A stretch of DNA of 64,000 nt. Origin: Riemerella columbipharyngis. Its GTDB lineage: Bacteria; Bacteroidota; Bacteroidia; Flavobacteriales; Weeksellaceae. Positions 53,048 to 61,365 of the stretch are shown piece by piece. The notes beneath the pieces were generated by a model, which had not been told where the DNA came from, searched no databases, and saw only the letters and a list, made by a program, of their open reading frames with translations. Each line of letters starts with the position of its first letter. The stretch's first letter is position 1. The stretch covers positions 1-64,000 of the forward strand of contig NZ_FNAS01000003.1 in assembly GCF_900101995.1 (NCBI RefSeq). The letters are read 5' to 3'. Both the position numbers and the translations under genes were made by a program.

Positions 53048-54043
53048 ATGTCAAAGAAAAGTGTAGCCGTAGTAATGGGCGGTTTTTCCGATGAGTATGA
53101 GGTTTCTCTAAAGAGTGGACAGTTGATATTTGATTCTTTAGACCGCAGTCTTTACGAGGTTTATAAAGTTCATATTCTGAAAGAAGGTTGGTTTTTTGTC
53201 GATGAAAATGGGCAAAGGTATCCTATTGATAAAAGTGATTTTTCCGCAACATTGCCAAGCGGAGCGTCTATTAAATTTGATGTTTGTTTTAATACGATAC
53301 ACGGTACACCAGGGGAGAATGGACTGATGCAGGGCTATTGGGATATGATTGGGCAGAGATATACTGGCTGTTCTTTCTATGCCAGCGCATTAACTTTTAA
53401 TAAAAAAGATACTTTGGCAGTACTTTCTAAATACGATATTCCTTCGGCAAAGAGTGTTTATATTAGGAGAGGAGATTGCTATAATGAAGATGATATCGTA
53501 AAAGAACTCGGTCTTCCTCTATTTGTGAAGCCTAACCAAAGCGGATCGTCTTTAGGTGCGTCTAAGGTAAACGAAAAAATAGAGTTGAATGCGGCTATAG
53601 AAAGAGCATTCGAACAAGATGACGATGTCCTTATAGAGGCATTCTTGGAAGGGACAGAGGTTTCGGTAGGCGTGCTGGACTATCAAGGAGAAACGATAGT
53701 TTTGGGAATCACAGAGATTGTTTCGGAAAACGAATTTTTTGATTTTGATGCAAAATACAACGGAGAGTCTCAAGAGATTACGCCGGCACGATTAGACGAT
53801 AGCACAAAGGAAAAAGTAGAATGTATTGCCAAAAGAGCCTATAAAGCACTTAATATGAGTGGGTTTTCTCGTAGTGAATTTATCATTATAGACGGAGTGC
53901 CGTATATGCTCGAGATGAATACAAACCCGGGATTTTCTCCTGCAAGTATATTGCCGCAGCAGGCAGGCATCTATGGAATTTCTATAAAAGACCTTTGCGG
54001 AAATGAAGTGGAGAAGGCATTAGCAAAAAATAATAAACACTAA
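53048..54043 (+). CDS. ddl: D-alanine--D-alanine ligase
   Basis: Ddl joins two D-alanines with ATP, making the dipeptide that MurF adds to the peptidoglycan precursor. It is an ATP-grasp enzyme. VVMGGFSDEYEVSLKSGQ begins the first domain with the substrate Glu; FNTIHGTPGENGLMQGYWDMIG follows; PLFVKPNQSGSSLGASKV is the ATP loop; and YMLEMNTNPGFSPASILPQQ holds the E-x-N metal site. In the active-site region the sequence SKYDIPSAKSVY precedes the ATP domain. The length of 331 aa is normal. It is followed by coaD after 12 bases. Confidence 0.95.
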   Translation: MSKKSVAVVMGGFSDEYEVSLKSGQLIFDSLDRSLYEVYKVHILKEGWFFVDENGQRYPIDKSDFSATLPSGASIKFDVCFNTIHGTPGENGLMQGYWDMIGQRYTGCSFYASALTFNKKDTLAVLSKYDIPSAKSVYIRRGDCYNEDDIVKELGLPLFVKPNQSGSSLGASKVNEKIELNAAIERAFEQDDDVLIEAFLEGTEVSVGVLDYQGETIVLGITEIVSENEFFDFDAKYNGESQEITPARLDDSTKEKVECIAKRAYKALNMSGFSRSEFIIIDGVPYMLEMNTNPGFSPASILPQQAGIYGISIKDLCGNEVEKALAKNNKH

Positions 54044-54055
54044 ATAAAGATAAAA

Positions 54056-54514
54056 ATGAAAATTGCAGTGTTTCCGGGGTCTTTTGATCCGATTACTCTT
54101 GGGCATTATGATATTATAGAGAGGGCTTCGGGGCTTTTTGATAAACTGATAATTGCCATCGGACACAATTCTCAAAAAAAATATATGTTTCCTCTTGAAA
54201 AAAGAATGGAGTTTATCTTGGATTCTGTAAAAAAGTTTGATAATGTAGAGGTTGATTCTTTCGAAGGGCTTACAGTGGATTATTGCATGGAGAAGAATGC
54301 CCAGTTTATTCTAAGAGGGCTTAGAAATCCGGCAGACTTTGAGTTTGAAAAAGCCATTGCACATACCAATAGAACCATTGCTCATAAGAAATTGGAAACG
54401 GTTTTTCTCCTGACTTCTTCGGGGAAATCGTTTATCAGTAGCAGTATAGTGCGGGAAATCATTGGGCACGGAGGTAATTACAGACTTTTGGTTCCGGATG
54501 CGGTAAGGGTTTAG
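54056..54514 (+). CDS. coaD: Pantetheine-phosphate adenylyltransferase
   Basis: CoaD transfers AMP from ATP to 4'-phosphopantetheine, the fourth step of coenzyme A synthesis. The nucleotidyltransferase motif GSFDPITLGHYDIIERA, with the T/HxGH signature, is at residues 8-24. EGLTVDYCMEKNAQFILRGLRNPADFEFE is the family's substrate segment, and FISSSIVREI (ISSSxVRE) closes the active site. The 152-aa length is standard. It shares a transcript with ddl, with which it has no direct metabolic link. Confidence 0.96.
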   Translation: MKIAVFPGSFDPITLGHYDIIERASGLFDKLIIAIGHNSQKKYMFPLEKRMEFILDSVKKFDNVEVDSFEGLTVDYCMEKNAQFILRGLRNPADFEFEKAIAHTNRTIAHKKLETVFLLTSSGKSFISSSIVREIIGHGGNYRLLVPDAVRV

Positions 54515-54524
54515 TTTTTACTTT

Positions 54525-55037
54525 TTACTTCTTTTTGAATATAGGGACATTGCTGCACGCTTCACCGAACATTAACGATTTCACGATAGGGAGTAGTCTT
54601 TCTACCAATTCTATATAGGCATTTTCCGGTATTGGTTTGTCCGAGCAGCCTTTTACCAAAACTCTCTTATCCTCAAAGTCCGAAAAGTCATAATTTTTAA
54701 TGGCATCGTGGAGGAGTATTGTTTCCAAATCTTGTTGCGTTCCGAAAACTATTTTTTGGGTAACGGGGGAGAGCTTGGCGGTGATCAAGAAGTAAGACCA
54801 CAGCGGTACAATGGCATCTGCGGAGTTATAGACATAGACAAAAGCGTCCTGATACAGCTCTGCTGACAACTCTGCCACGCTATTGCGAAAATCTTTTTCT
54901 TTAAGGATAAGCCCCTCGTATAGGAAGTCTTTTAGGTCTATTCCTATTCTTTTTCCTTTGGGAATGAGGTCGGACAAGTCGAAGTTTATCAATCCGCTTG
55001 TGGCTACTTTATTTTTTATTTCAAATTCTTTTTCCAT
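54525..55037 (-). CDS. DUF2480-family protein, 170 aa
   Basis: A cytoplasmic protein without signal or membrane segment. The starting part KNKVATSGLINFDLSDLIPKGKRIGIDLKDFLYEGLILKEKDFR and the segment DAFVYVYNSADAIVPLWSYFLI, ending in KGCSDKPIPENAYIELVERLLP, are what I know from DUF2480 proteins, small conserved Bacteroidetes proteins of unknown function. KGCSDKPIP places a conserved Cys in a loop. It converges with coaD, 10 bases apart. No reaction can be suggested. Confidence 0.75.
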   Translation of the reverse strand: MEKEFEIKNKVATSGLINFDLSDLIPKGKRIGIDLKDFLYEGLILKEKDFRNSVAELSAELYQDAFVYVYNSADAIVPLWSYFLITAKLSPVTQKIVFGTQQDLETILLHDAIKNYDFSDFEDKRVLVKGCSDKPIPENAYIELVERLLPIVKSLMFGEACSNVPIFKKK

Positions 55038-55118
55038 TTTTTCAATGATTAGAGACTACAAATATAATGAGAGTTCGGATTTATTGAATGAAATTTTAAT
55101 AGAGTTTAAAGATAATGA

Positions 55119-55271
55119 TTATCTTATCCAAGTCATTCTTTTCTCTATGGGATTGTTGTGGGTTTTTCGGAAGTCTTCGGCTTCTTTGGTTACTCTATCG
55201 AATAGTTCTTTCCCTGACATTTTTTTTCTTTGGCTATCGTACATCGTTACTCCTTTGTTGTTGTTTTTCAT
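55119..55271 (-). CDS. Possible small charged protein, 50 aa
   Basis: The frame begins MKNNNKGVTMYDSQRKKMSG and runs on with KELFDRVTKEAEDFRKTHNNP to IEKRMTWIR. Composition looks protein-like and soluble. The opposite strand offers a hydrophobic frame of about 90 aa over the same DNA, so the call is uncertain. It lies in the degenerate stretch between DUF2480 and the outer membrane protein, so it could also be a remnant. Confidence 0.35.
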   Translation of the reverse strand: MKNNNKGVTMYDSQRKKMSGKELFDRVTKEAEDFRKTHNNPIEKRMTWIR

Positions 55272-55411
55272 AAATGTTTTTCTGGTAAATAGTGCGGGGT
55301 TTTCTAATAACTTTTTTTAGGTTGGTCTTTTCCCATTTTATTGTGGGGGTATCCTTTACCAAAATTTTTTGTGTTAATATTTTGTCTTTCAGGTAAAAAT
55401 GCCATTATAGT

Positions 55412-55636
55412 TTATAAAAGGGATATTTCCAGTTTTTTTAAATCAGTTTCCCTTTTTGCATTCTTTGTCATTTTCCACTCAGAAAGATTATTGTCTATTA
55501 TGAGCTGATATTCCAGATGTGTATTGATATTTTTGAAAGAATAATAAAACACTTGGGTATTAATTTTATAATTATGAAAAATAAAGTAAATAGAATTGTA
55601 TTTCTCGTTGAATGATAATTTATAGCGAAATATTTT
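55412..55636 (-). pseudogene. C-terminal remnant of an unknown gene
   Basis: A 75-codon open stretch with no start codon at its head (it follows TGA at 55637-55639). It contains YKLSFNEKYNSIYFIFHNYK, YYSFKNINTHLEYQLIIDNN and LSEWKMTKNAKRETDLKKLE. The alternation of aromatic and polar residues looks like real protein. Parent family not recognised. Confidence 0.4.
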
Positions 55637-55867
55637 TCATTTATCTATTAATTAATCTCGTCTTGATCTTGAACTGAAGCCATAGCTAAATATCTGATCT
55701 TTTTCGCAGCACAATCGTACGCTTCTTCGTAAGTTGTTCTATAGTAAGTAATATCAATTATAAGTATAATTTTTATATACGGTGTTTTTTTTGTAGAAAA
55801 AATTAAGATATGATATTGTATTTTTATTAAATGTTCTTTAATAAAGGTAATTATATAATACCTTGTA

Positions 55868-55948
55868 AAAGATTATATGCTTAATGGCTACAATCGAACA
55901 CCGAATGAGGGTTTGATATTTTTTAGGTCTTTTTCGGCATCTTTCGGA
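55868..55948 (-). pseudogene. Duplicated fragment of the 3' end of the SPOR-domain gene
   Basis: This stretch matches 58601-58680, the end of the SPOR gene, including 27 identical bases (55911-55937 against 58640-58666) and CTTAATGGCTACA. Translated it gives LPKDAEKDLKNIKPSFG, close to TPKDTEKDLKNIKRSFG in the complete gene, and then breaks. The rest of the SPOR domain is not found beside it. Confidence 0.7.
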
Positions 55949-56289
55949 AGTTTTAGGGTCCTTTAATTATTTTATAGAATGGGTTTTTTGTTATAATTTT
56001 TTAGTTACAGATATTTTATCATTAGATAGAGTAGCTTCAAAGGCATCTGTAAAAATATCGGTCTATATCAATATAAGATCAATGGATAAGGCTTATTAGT
56101 AAAATCTTTTAGGATAGAAAATATTGATTGTAGACATATTCATATCTTTCATATTACTAAATGCTTATTGAAATTGAATATTTGGTTGTGGATAGGATAA
56201 AAACAGTAAGTGAATTTAGATAAAAAAAGAGAATAATGTTTTTTAAAATATTGTAAATGAGGTGTATTATAAAAAAAATATATAATTTT

Positions 56290-56317
56290 TTGTTTTTTAA
56301 ATATATATATATATTTG
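56290..56317 (+). promoter_or_regulatory. Promoter of the outer membrane protein gene, TTG-N17-TATATTTG
   Basis: TTG at 56290-56292, TATATTTG at 56310-56317. A leader of about 100 bases follows before the ATG at 56422. The AT repeat in the spacer makes chance matches more likely. Confidence 0.5.
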
Positions 56318-56421
56318 CAAGAATTAAACAACAAAAATTAAAATTGGGGAGTACATATATTATTTAATCTATTTTTTTTGTTTATTATCTTTAATTTTAT
56401 ATATAATCTAATATTACCCTA

Positions 56422-58344
56422 ATGAAAAGTAAATTTATCAGTCTTATTATGGTAGCCATTTGTGGTAGTTTTCTATATGCACAAGTAAAGGATAGCCTTT
56501 ACAAAAAGGAAATAGACACTGTGGTAATAAAACAATTGAAAAATACTTCGGAGAAAGCGTCTTATCGTATAGATAATCGCAGATTTGTGAAAAATGCCAA
56601 TTTTTCTGATGGAATTACTCGTGTGGAATATGTAACGGCGGCAAGTAATAGTAAGACACTTTTTTATAAAGGAAAAAAAATAGAGCTTTTTCTCTTGAAT
56701 GGAGTAAAATCCACGATGGACGAGATAAGTAATATCCCTATAAAAAGCATATCAGGTATAGAAATTTTGTATAATTATATAGATCCCTCTACTGGTGAGG
56801 GTATGCTAGCAATGAATGTGAAATATCGGGAAAAAATGGGGGTCAATGGCTATTTAGATGTGAGCAATGGCATAGGGCAAGAGTTTTTTAATGAAGGAGC
56901 AGGTGTGTTTTTAAAAAAGCAAAAAACTTTCATTAATTTTTCACATAATAATCTTTGGAATAGTAATTATGGTAGAATATTTCAAAGTTATCTCAACTCT
57001 ATTACAAATTATAATTTAGATAGAAATCTTCATCAGTCGTTTAATTTATTTAGTGTAACGCAACATTTAGATGATAAGCAGTCTGTTAGTTTTAAGTTTT
57101 TTTATTCTGGAATAAATGAAGATAATAAAAGTGATAACAATGTGATAAATAATGGTATGAATATGGATTCTTATAATTCTAATTTTTTGTATGATAAGAA
57201 ATTTGGTAAATATTCTTTTAAGCTTAATTCAGATTTTATTATCAATAAAAACGATTATTCCAATTCTTTGAATAGCAATTCTATGCAGACATTTAGGGAA
57301 CTTGCGATAAGCCCGGTTTTAAATAAAAAAATCGCAAAAGGAAATTTGGGGCTTGCCTTTGTCTATACGCATCGTAATTTTGAGGCTGAAAATACCATTG
57401 CCAATGTAATAAACAAAAGAGAAAAATACCAAGAAGTCTATAATATTATTTTGTCTTCCAATTTAAATATACTAAAAGGATTATCACTTTCATCAAGTTT
57501 TAGATACCAAATATATCGTGATAATTTTAGCGAAAACAAATATTTTTTGCCTTATTTGAGAGCGGTAAAGACATTTAATAATTTAGAAATAGAGGCGATG
57601 TATAGAAGACAGGTTTATAATCCCAATATTTACTCACTATCTGGTGGTATATATCAAGAAAATAATGGTAGTATAGTATATACAAATCCGTATTTAAAGC
57701 CTCAAAAAACAGATTTTTTATCGGTATCTGTTTCCCCAGAAATCAAAAAAGGAAGTCTGTCTTTAGGTGTAATTTATGAGAAAAATAAAGATCAGGTCAA
57801 TACTTTTAGCTATATAGAAAATAATCAATTGGTAGATAGAATAGTAAATATTAATAGTGAAGAAAAAGGTTTAGATTTTTCTTTTTCTTATCCATTATTT
57901 GAGAATTTTAGTATAAATGGCTACTATCGATTGATGTTTATAAAATCTACTTTTCAAAATTTTGAAATGAGAGACAAATATCATATAGCAGGGCTATCGG
58001 TGAATGGTCGTTTTTTTGAGAACTATAACCTATCTATCGATTCTGATTATAGAAATAAAAACTACCAAGCTAATTATTTTGTGAAAATAAAACCTGACAT
58101 TTCCATTAGTGTTTCTCGCAGTATAGCGAAAGAGGTATACGCTAGAATCACACTACGAAATATCTTGGATAATGATTATAAAAGAGAGTTCTTAATACCC
58201 GATCAGAACCATAATTTACTGAAAAATAATAGCTATTCACCATCTCGAATGTTACTTCTATCTTTGTCTTACAACTTTGGTAAGAATTTTAGATCTGATA
58301 GCAAAAATCTAATGAATATAAATAATGATATCTTACCAAAGTGA
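56422..58344 (+). CDS. Outer membrane beta-barrel protein (TonB-receptor-like), 640 aa
   Basis: A signal peptide ending near LYAQ (residue 21) leads into a short plug-like part (IDTVVIKQLKNTSEK, LFLLNGVKSTMDEISNIPIKSISGIEILYN). The remainder is a long series of amphipathic strands such as NLGLAFVYTHRNFEAEN and FSINGYYRLMFIKSTF, ending in MLLLSLSYNFGKNF. It lacks the carboxypeptidase-like start common in this family (OMP_b-brl_3) and is shorter than SusC-type receptors. Its role, transport or adhesion, is not evident. The gene is AT-rich and stands alone after a long degenerate stretch. Confidence 0.75.
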   Translation: MKSKFISLIMVAICGSFLYAQVKDSLYKKEIDTVVIKQLKNTSEKASYRIDNRRFVKNANFSDGITRVEYVTAASNSKTLFYKGKKIELFLLNGVKSTMDEISNIPIKSISGIEILYNYIDPSTGEGMLAMNVKYREKMGVNGYLDVSNGIGQEFFNEGAGVFLKKQKTFINFSHNNLWNSNYGRIFQSYLNSITNYNLDRNLHQSFNLFSVTQHLDDKQSVSFKFFYSGINEDNKSDNNVINNGMNMDSYNSNFLYDKKFGKYSFKLNSDFIINKNDYSNSLNSNSMQTFRELAISPVLNKKIAKGNLGLAFVYTHRNFEAENTIANVINKREKYQEVYNIILSSNLNILKGLSLSSSFRYQIYRDNFSENKYFLPYLRAVKTFNNLEIEAMYRRQVYNPNIYSLSGGIYQENNGSIVYTNPYLKPQKTDFLSVSVSPEIKKGSLSLGVIYEKNKDQVNTFSYIENNQLVDRIVNINSEEKGLDFSFSYPLFENFSINGYYRLMFIKSTFQNFEMRDKYHIAGLSVNGRFFENYNLSIDSDYRNKNYQANYFVKIKPDISISVSRSIAKEVYARITLRNILDNDYKREFLIPDQNHNLLKNNSYSPSRMLLLSLSYNFGKNFRSDSKNLMNINNDILPK

Positions 58345-58580
58345 TGTTGTGATCTGATCAGAAGAGTATTGGATTATGTAATGGAAAAATAGATTTCTTC
58401 CTAATATTTATTGTATTTGAGCATTTTGATGAGTATAGTTGGAATTATGAAATGTATGGAAAATGTTAAATATTATACACAATAAGTATTTTTTAGTAGT
58501 TAATTGTCATCTTTATCTCTCTAATTAGGAATAATGAAATGAAGTCGTAATTTATTAAATATGCTTGGACAAAGCTAATT

Positions 58581-59093
58581 TTATAATGCTTCTACGCAAA
58601 AAATCATATACTTAATGGCTACAGCGGAGCCAAATGAGCGTTTGATATTTTTTAGGTCTTTTTCGGTGTCTTTCGGCGTGAAATAGCTCCCCGCCAATAC
58701 TCTATAATAAGGCCTCATAGAACCGTCCTGCAAAACTTTGATATAAGGAAATTTTTTTCTAAAATCTAATGTGATTTTATCGGCATCAGATTTAGATTTT
58801 ACCATAGCAATTTGAATTTTGTAGCCTAATAATCTTGGATGCTGTCTGCAAATATTGGTTTTGGATAATGTTCTTTTACTGGTAGAAACGATATTGTTAT
58901 TGGTATTGTTGGGGTTTTGTTTGTAAGAGTTTTGTTTGCAATTGTTTTCTTGTTTGTTCAGAAGAGAGGCTATTCTATTATCCATAGTCATGGTATAGCC
59001 GTTTACAGAATCTTTTTGTGATATTATGGTCTGGGCTTGGGATAATAATGTATCGCTGATGATAAATAAGAATGCTAACAAAAATCTTTTCAT
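58581..59093 (-). CDS. Secreted SPOR-domain protein, 170 aa
   Basis: The signal peptide (about residues 1-20, ending SQAQ) is followed by an Asn/Gln-rich spacer and a SPOR domain at about residues 92-165: LGYKIQIAMVKSKSDADKITLDFRKKFPYIK, then MRPYYRVLAGSYFTPKDTEKDLKNIKRSF. SPOR domains bind peptidoglycan stripped of stem peptides, often at the division site. The gene is read leftwards, 46 bases downstream of the OstA-like gene, and may share its transcript. A scrap of its 3' end is found again at 55868-55948. Confidence 0.82.
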   Translation of the reverse strand: MKRFLLAFLFIISDTLLSQAQTIISQKDSVNGYTMTMDNRIASLLNKQENNCKQNSYKQNPNNTNNNIVSTSKRTLSKTNICRQHPRLLGYKIQIAMVKSKSDADKITLDFRKKFPYIKVLQDGSMRPYYRVLAGSYFTPKDTEKDLKNIKRSFGSAVAIKYMIFCVEAL

Positions 59094-59139
59094 TTCTAAA
59101 ATTTTTACAAAAGTAATAAAATCTTTCCAAAGGGAAGTG

Positions 59140-60897
59140 TTATTCTTTATGTTTACGGTGAGGTTTTTTAGACATTTCTTTTTCTTCTGATTTTTTCTTG
59201 ATTTCTAAGGCTTTATCGTATAGGCTATCATCGGATATATATTGAGTTTTGGGATATCCGGGGGTGTCTAAGAATATGTCGGTCCATTTTTTAGGACGGT
59301 CTTTGGTATTCCAATTAAAGTCCGGGAAAAATCTCTTTTCTTTTGGAACCATACTCATAGGGTGTATGTCCGTTTGTGCCCCTATATTGCAAGACACGAT
59401 TTGCAGATGTTTTTCTTCAAATAAGGCTTTTATTTCTCCGCAGGTGGATAATGCCAGTCCTATTCTATCCATTGTTTTGGTCTTGTTATTTTCAGAATCC
59501 ACATAGGTTATGGACTGGGCATTATTCAGAACCTTAGCTCTTTTGATTTCTCCGTTTTCAAAAATAGCCGTCATAGATTTTCCTTTGATTTGATTAAATT
59601 CATCTTTCATATTTAATGAATCGGCTTTACTAATAGCGAAAGCGTGTCCTATCACGCGGATAGAATCTACAGAATCTGCATTTTTATTAAGGTATGTTCT
59701 AATGGTGTCGCCTGATATCTGTTTGGTTCCGCTCCAGAAAATAGGTTTGCCTATGGCGTGTATAACGGCTTCTGTTTCGTTATAACTAATAGAATCTGTT
59801 CTTCCTTGGAGGTTTGTTTTGAAAATTCTGGCTTGTTTGTAGGCTTTTACGAAACTCTTCTTAGAGCCTGTACTGTCTGGTTTTTGGTAGGTAATGATTT
59901 TTTGAGCACCGAAGTATAACGAATCTGTTTTGAATATTTTTACGGCATAAGGATTTTTGGTAATCATTGCAGAATCTTGATGTTCAAAGATTTCGCCATA
60001 TCCGCCCTTTATGTATCGGTTTTCATTGGGGGCGTCTAATGTTACATTGCCTTCACCTTTTCCAAAACCGGTCGTTTGGTTGAAATAAAGCTGGTCTCCT
60101 GCAAGAGTCTTGCCGTTGTAGTATATTTTTGAATTTTTCTCCAAATAGACTTCCTTAGTCGTCATTAGGTACCGCCCTTTTTCGGTATAGACATAGTTAG
60201 ACGGATTTTCTTTGTTGATGATTCTCGTTGATCCGGAAAATACAGCCACATTGGTATTTTGATTTTGCTGGATATTGTTGCCTTCAAGTCGGTATTTATC
60301 GTTATCGATTCGTACATTGCCGGTTACATCTACCACTTTTGTGTTAATGAAATAAGTGGCAGTCTGCGTCCAGATGGTATTTTTCCCGTTGTATATCGTT
60401 CCTCCGGAGTTAAAATAAGCAGTATTCGGAACTCTGTCGTAGTAAAGTGTTTCGGTTTTAATGGTTTGTTTTGGGTCTGTAAGGACTACATTACCTTTTG
60501 CAATACCTTTTTCGGTATTACCATCGTATTCCATTTCGTCTGAGGTTAGGCGGTCGCCGTCAGCCGTCACCAAAATCACATTGCCAATAGCTTTTACAAA
60601 ATTATCTTCTTGGTAGAAGATGACTTTGTCCGCTGTAAGTACAGCCCCTTTATGCTCGAATTTTACATTGCCGTAAAAAACGGGATTCCCCTCAAAATCA
60701 TCAGGCTTTCGAGAAAGCGAATCTGAATGGACGAGACGGATTTTCTCATTGACTTCAGGGCTGTTTTTTTGTTCCGAAACCTTGAAATAAGGATCTTTGG
60801 CAATTGGGCGTTTTTGTTCTTTATTAGACTGGGCTACTACCTGAATGCCCAGCCCGATAAGAAAAATGAGCCAAAATATTTTACTTTTTATGACCAT
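59140..60897 (-). CDS. OstA/LptA-like periplasmic protein, 585 aa
   Basis: A signal peptide (MVIKSKIFWLIFLIGLGIQVVAQ) is followed by repeated OstA-type beta strands: GNPVFYGNVKFEHKGAVLTADKVIFYQEDNFVKAIGNVILVTADGDRLTSDEMEYDG-like units, then AKGNVVLTDPKQTIKTETLYYDRV and further copies. OstA-type domains of LptA, LptC and LptD pass lipopolysaccharide through the periplasm. The protein is much longer than LptA and lacks the LptD barrel, the form usual in Bacteroidetes. Its C-terminus is Lys-rich. Its start overlaps the Fur-family gene by 17 bases, so the two are translated together. Confidence 0.82.
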   Translation of the reverse strand: MVIKSKIFWLIFLIGLGIQVVAQSNKEQKRPIAKDPYFKVSEQKNSPEVNEKIRLVHSDSLSRKPDDFEGNPVFYGNVKFEHKGAVLTADKVIFYQEDNFVKAIGNVILVTADGDRLTSDEMEYDGNTEKGIAKGNVVLTDPKQTIKTETLYYDRVPNTAYFNSGGTIYNGKNTIWTQTATYFINTKVVDVTGNVRIDNDKYRLEGNNIQQNQNTNVAVFSGSTRIINKENPSNYVYTEKGRYLMTTKEVYLEKNSKIYYNGKTLAGDQLYFNQTTGFGKGEGNVTLDAPNENRYIKGGYGEIFEHQDSAMITKNPYAVKIFKTDSLYFGAQKIITYQKPDSTGSKKSFVKAYKQARIFKTNLQGRTDSISYNETEAVIHAIGKPIFWSGTKQISGDTIRTYLNKNADSVDSIRVIGHAFAISKADSLNMKDEFNQIKGKSMTAIFENGEIKRAKVLNNAQSITYVDSENNKTKTMDRIGLALSTCGEIKALFEEKHLQIVSCNIGAQTDIHPMSMVPKEKRFFPDFNWNTKDRPKKWTDIFLDTPGYPKTQYISDDSLYDKALEIKKKSEEKEMSKKPHRKHKE

Positions 60898-61354
60898 AGA
60901 AATACAGCGTATGGCTGTCTATTTTTACCCCAAAAATCTCTTCTATGGAGTCCTTTATTCCTTGTATTCTTGGGTCACAAAATTCAACTATTTCTTCTAT
61001 ATCCTTATCGGAATTTTTTTTGTAAATCACAAGATGATCGTGCTGTTTGTCGAAATAAGATTTTTCGTAAGAAGATGAAGAATTGGTTTTTTCTCCAAAT
61101 TGATGCTTACGGATAAGCCCTGCATCCAAAAAGATTTCAATAGTGTTGTAAATCGTAGCTTTACTTACCTGATATTTTTTTTGGATCATTTTGAGGTACA
61201 AATCATCTACATTGAAGTGATGGTCCAGCTTGTATATTTCCTCCAATATAGTGTATCTTTCCGGAGTATTTCTGAATTTATTTTCTTGCAAATAATTTTT
61301 TAGAACATCTTTTATAATATCAAGGTGCTTGTCTAAGTGATTATCATTATCCAT
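60881..61354 (-). CDS. Fur-family metal-dependent regulator, 157 aa
   Basis: The N-terminal winged helix is clear: NTPERYTILEEIYKLDHHFNVDDLYLKMIQKKYQVSKATIYNTIEIFLDAGLIRKHQFGE. The C-terminal dimer and metal domain has KQHDHLVIY and IVEFCDPRIQGI. The paired cysteines that hold structural zinc in most Fur proteins (CxxC after HDHL) are absent: HDHLVIYKKN stands there, and only the Cys of EFCDPR is seen. It is therefore a divergent Fur, possibly without the zinc site. Whether it senses iron or another signal is open. It leads a leftward unit with the OstA-like gene. Confidence 0.85.
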   Translation of the reverse strand: MDNDNHLDKHLDIIKDVLKNYLQENKFRNTPERYTILEEIYKLDHHFNVDDLYLKMIQKKYQVSKATIYNTIEIFLDAGLIRKHQFGEKTNSSSSYEKSYFDKQHDHLVIYKKNSDKDIEEIVEFCDPRIQGIKDSIEEIFGVKIDSHTLYFYGHKK

Positions 61355-61365
61355 AATATCTCGTT

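Larger units (their letters stand above)
55272..56289. other. Degenerate stretch with gene remnants
   Basis: No intact gene. It contains a remnant frame on the minus strand (55412-55636), a second short remnant ending near 55652 (YYRTTYEEAYDCAAKKIRYL), a duplicated scrap of the SPOR gene (55868-55948) and very AT-rich DNA from about 56100 on. Confidence 0.6.

Noticed and set aside
54883-55320. Plus-strand frame of 145 codons across the start of the DUF2480 gene
   Set aside because: Its first third is antisense to a conserved gene. The hydrophobic rest is the complement of Lys-rich DNA and probably a shadow.
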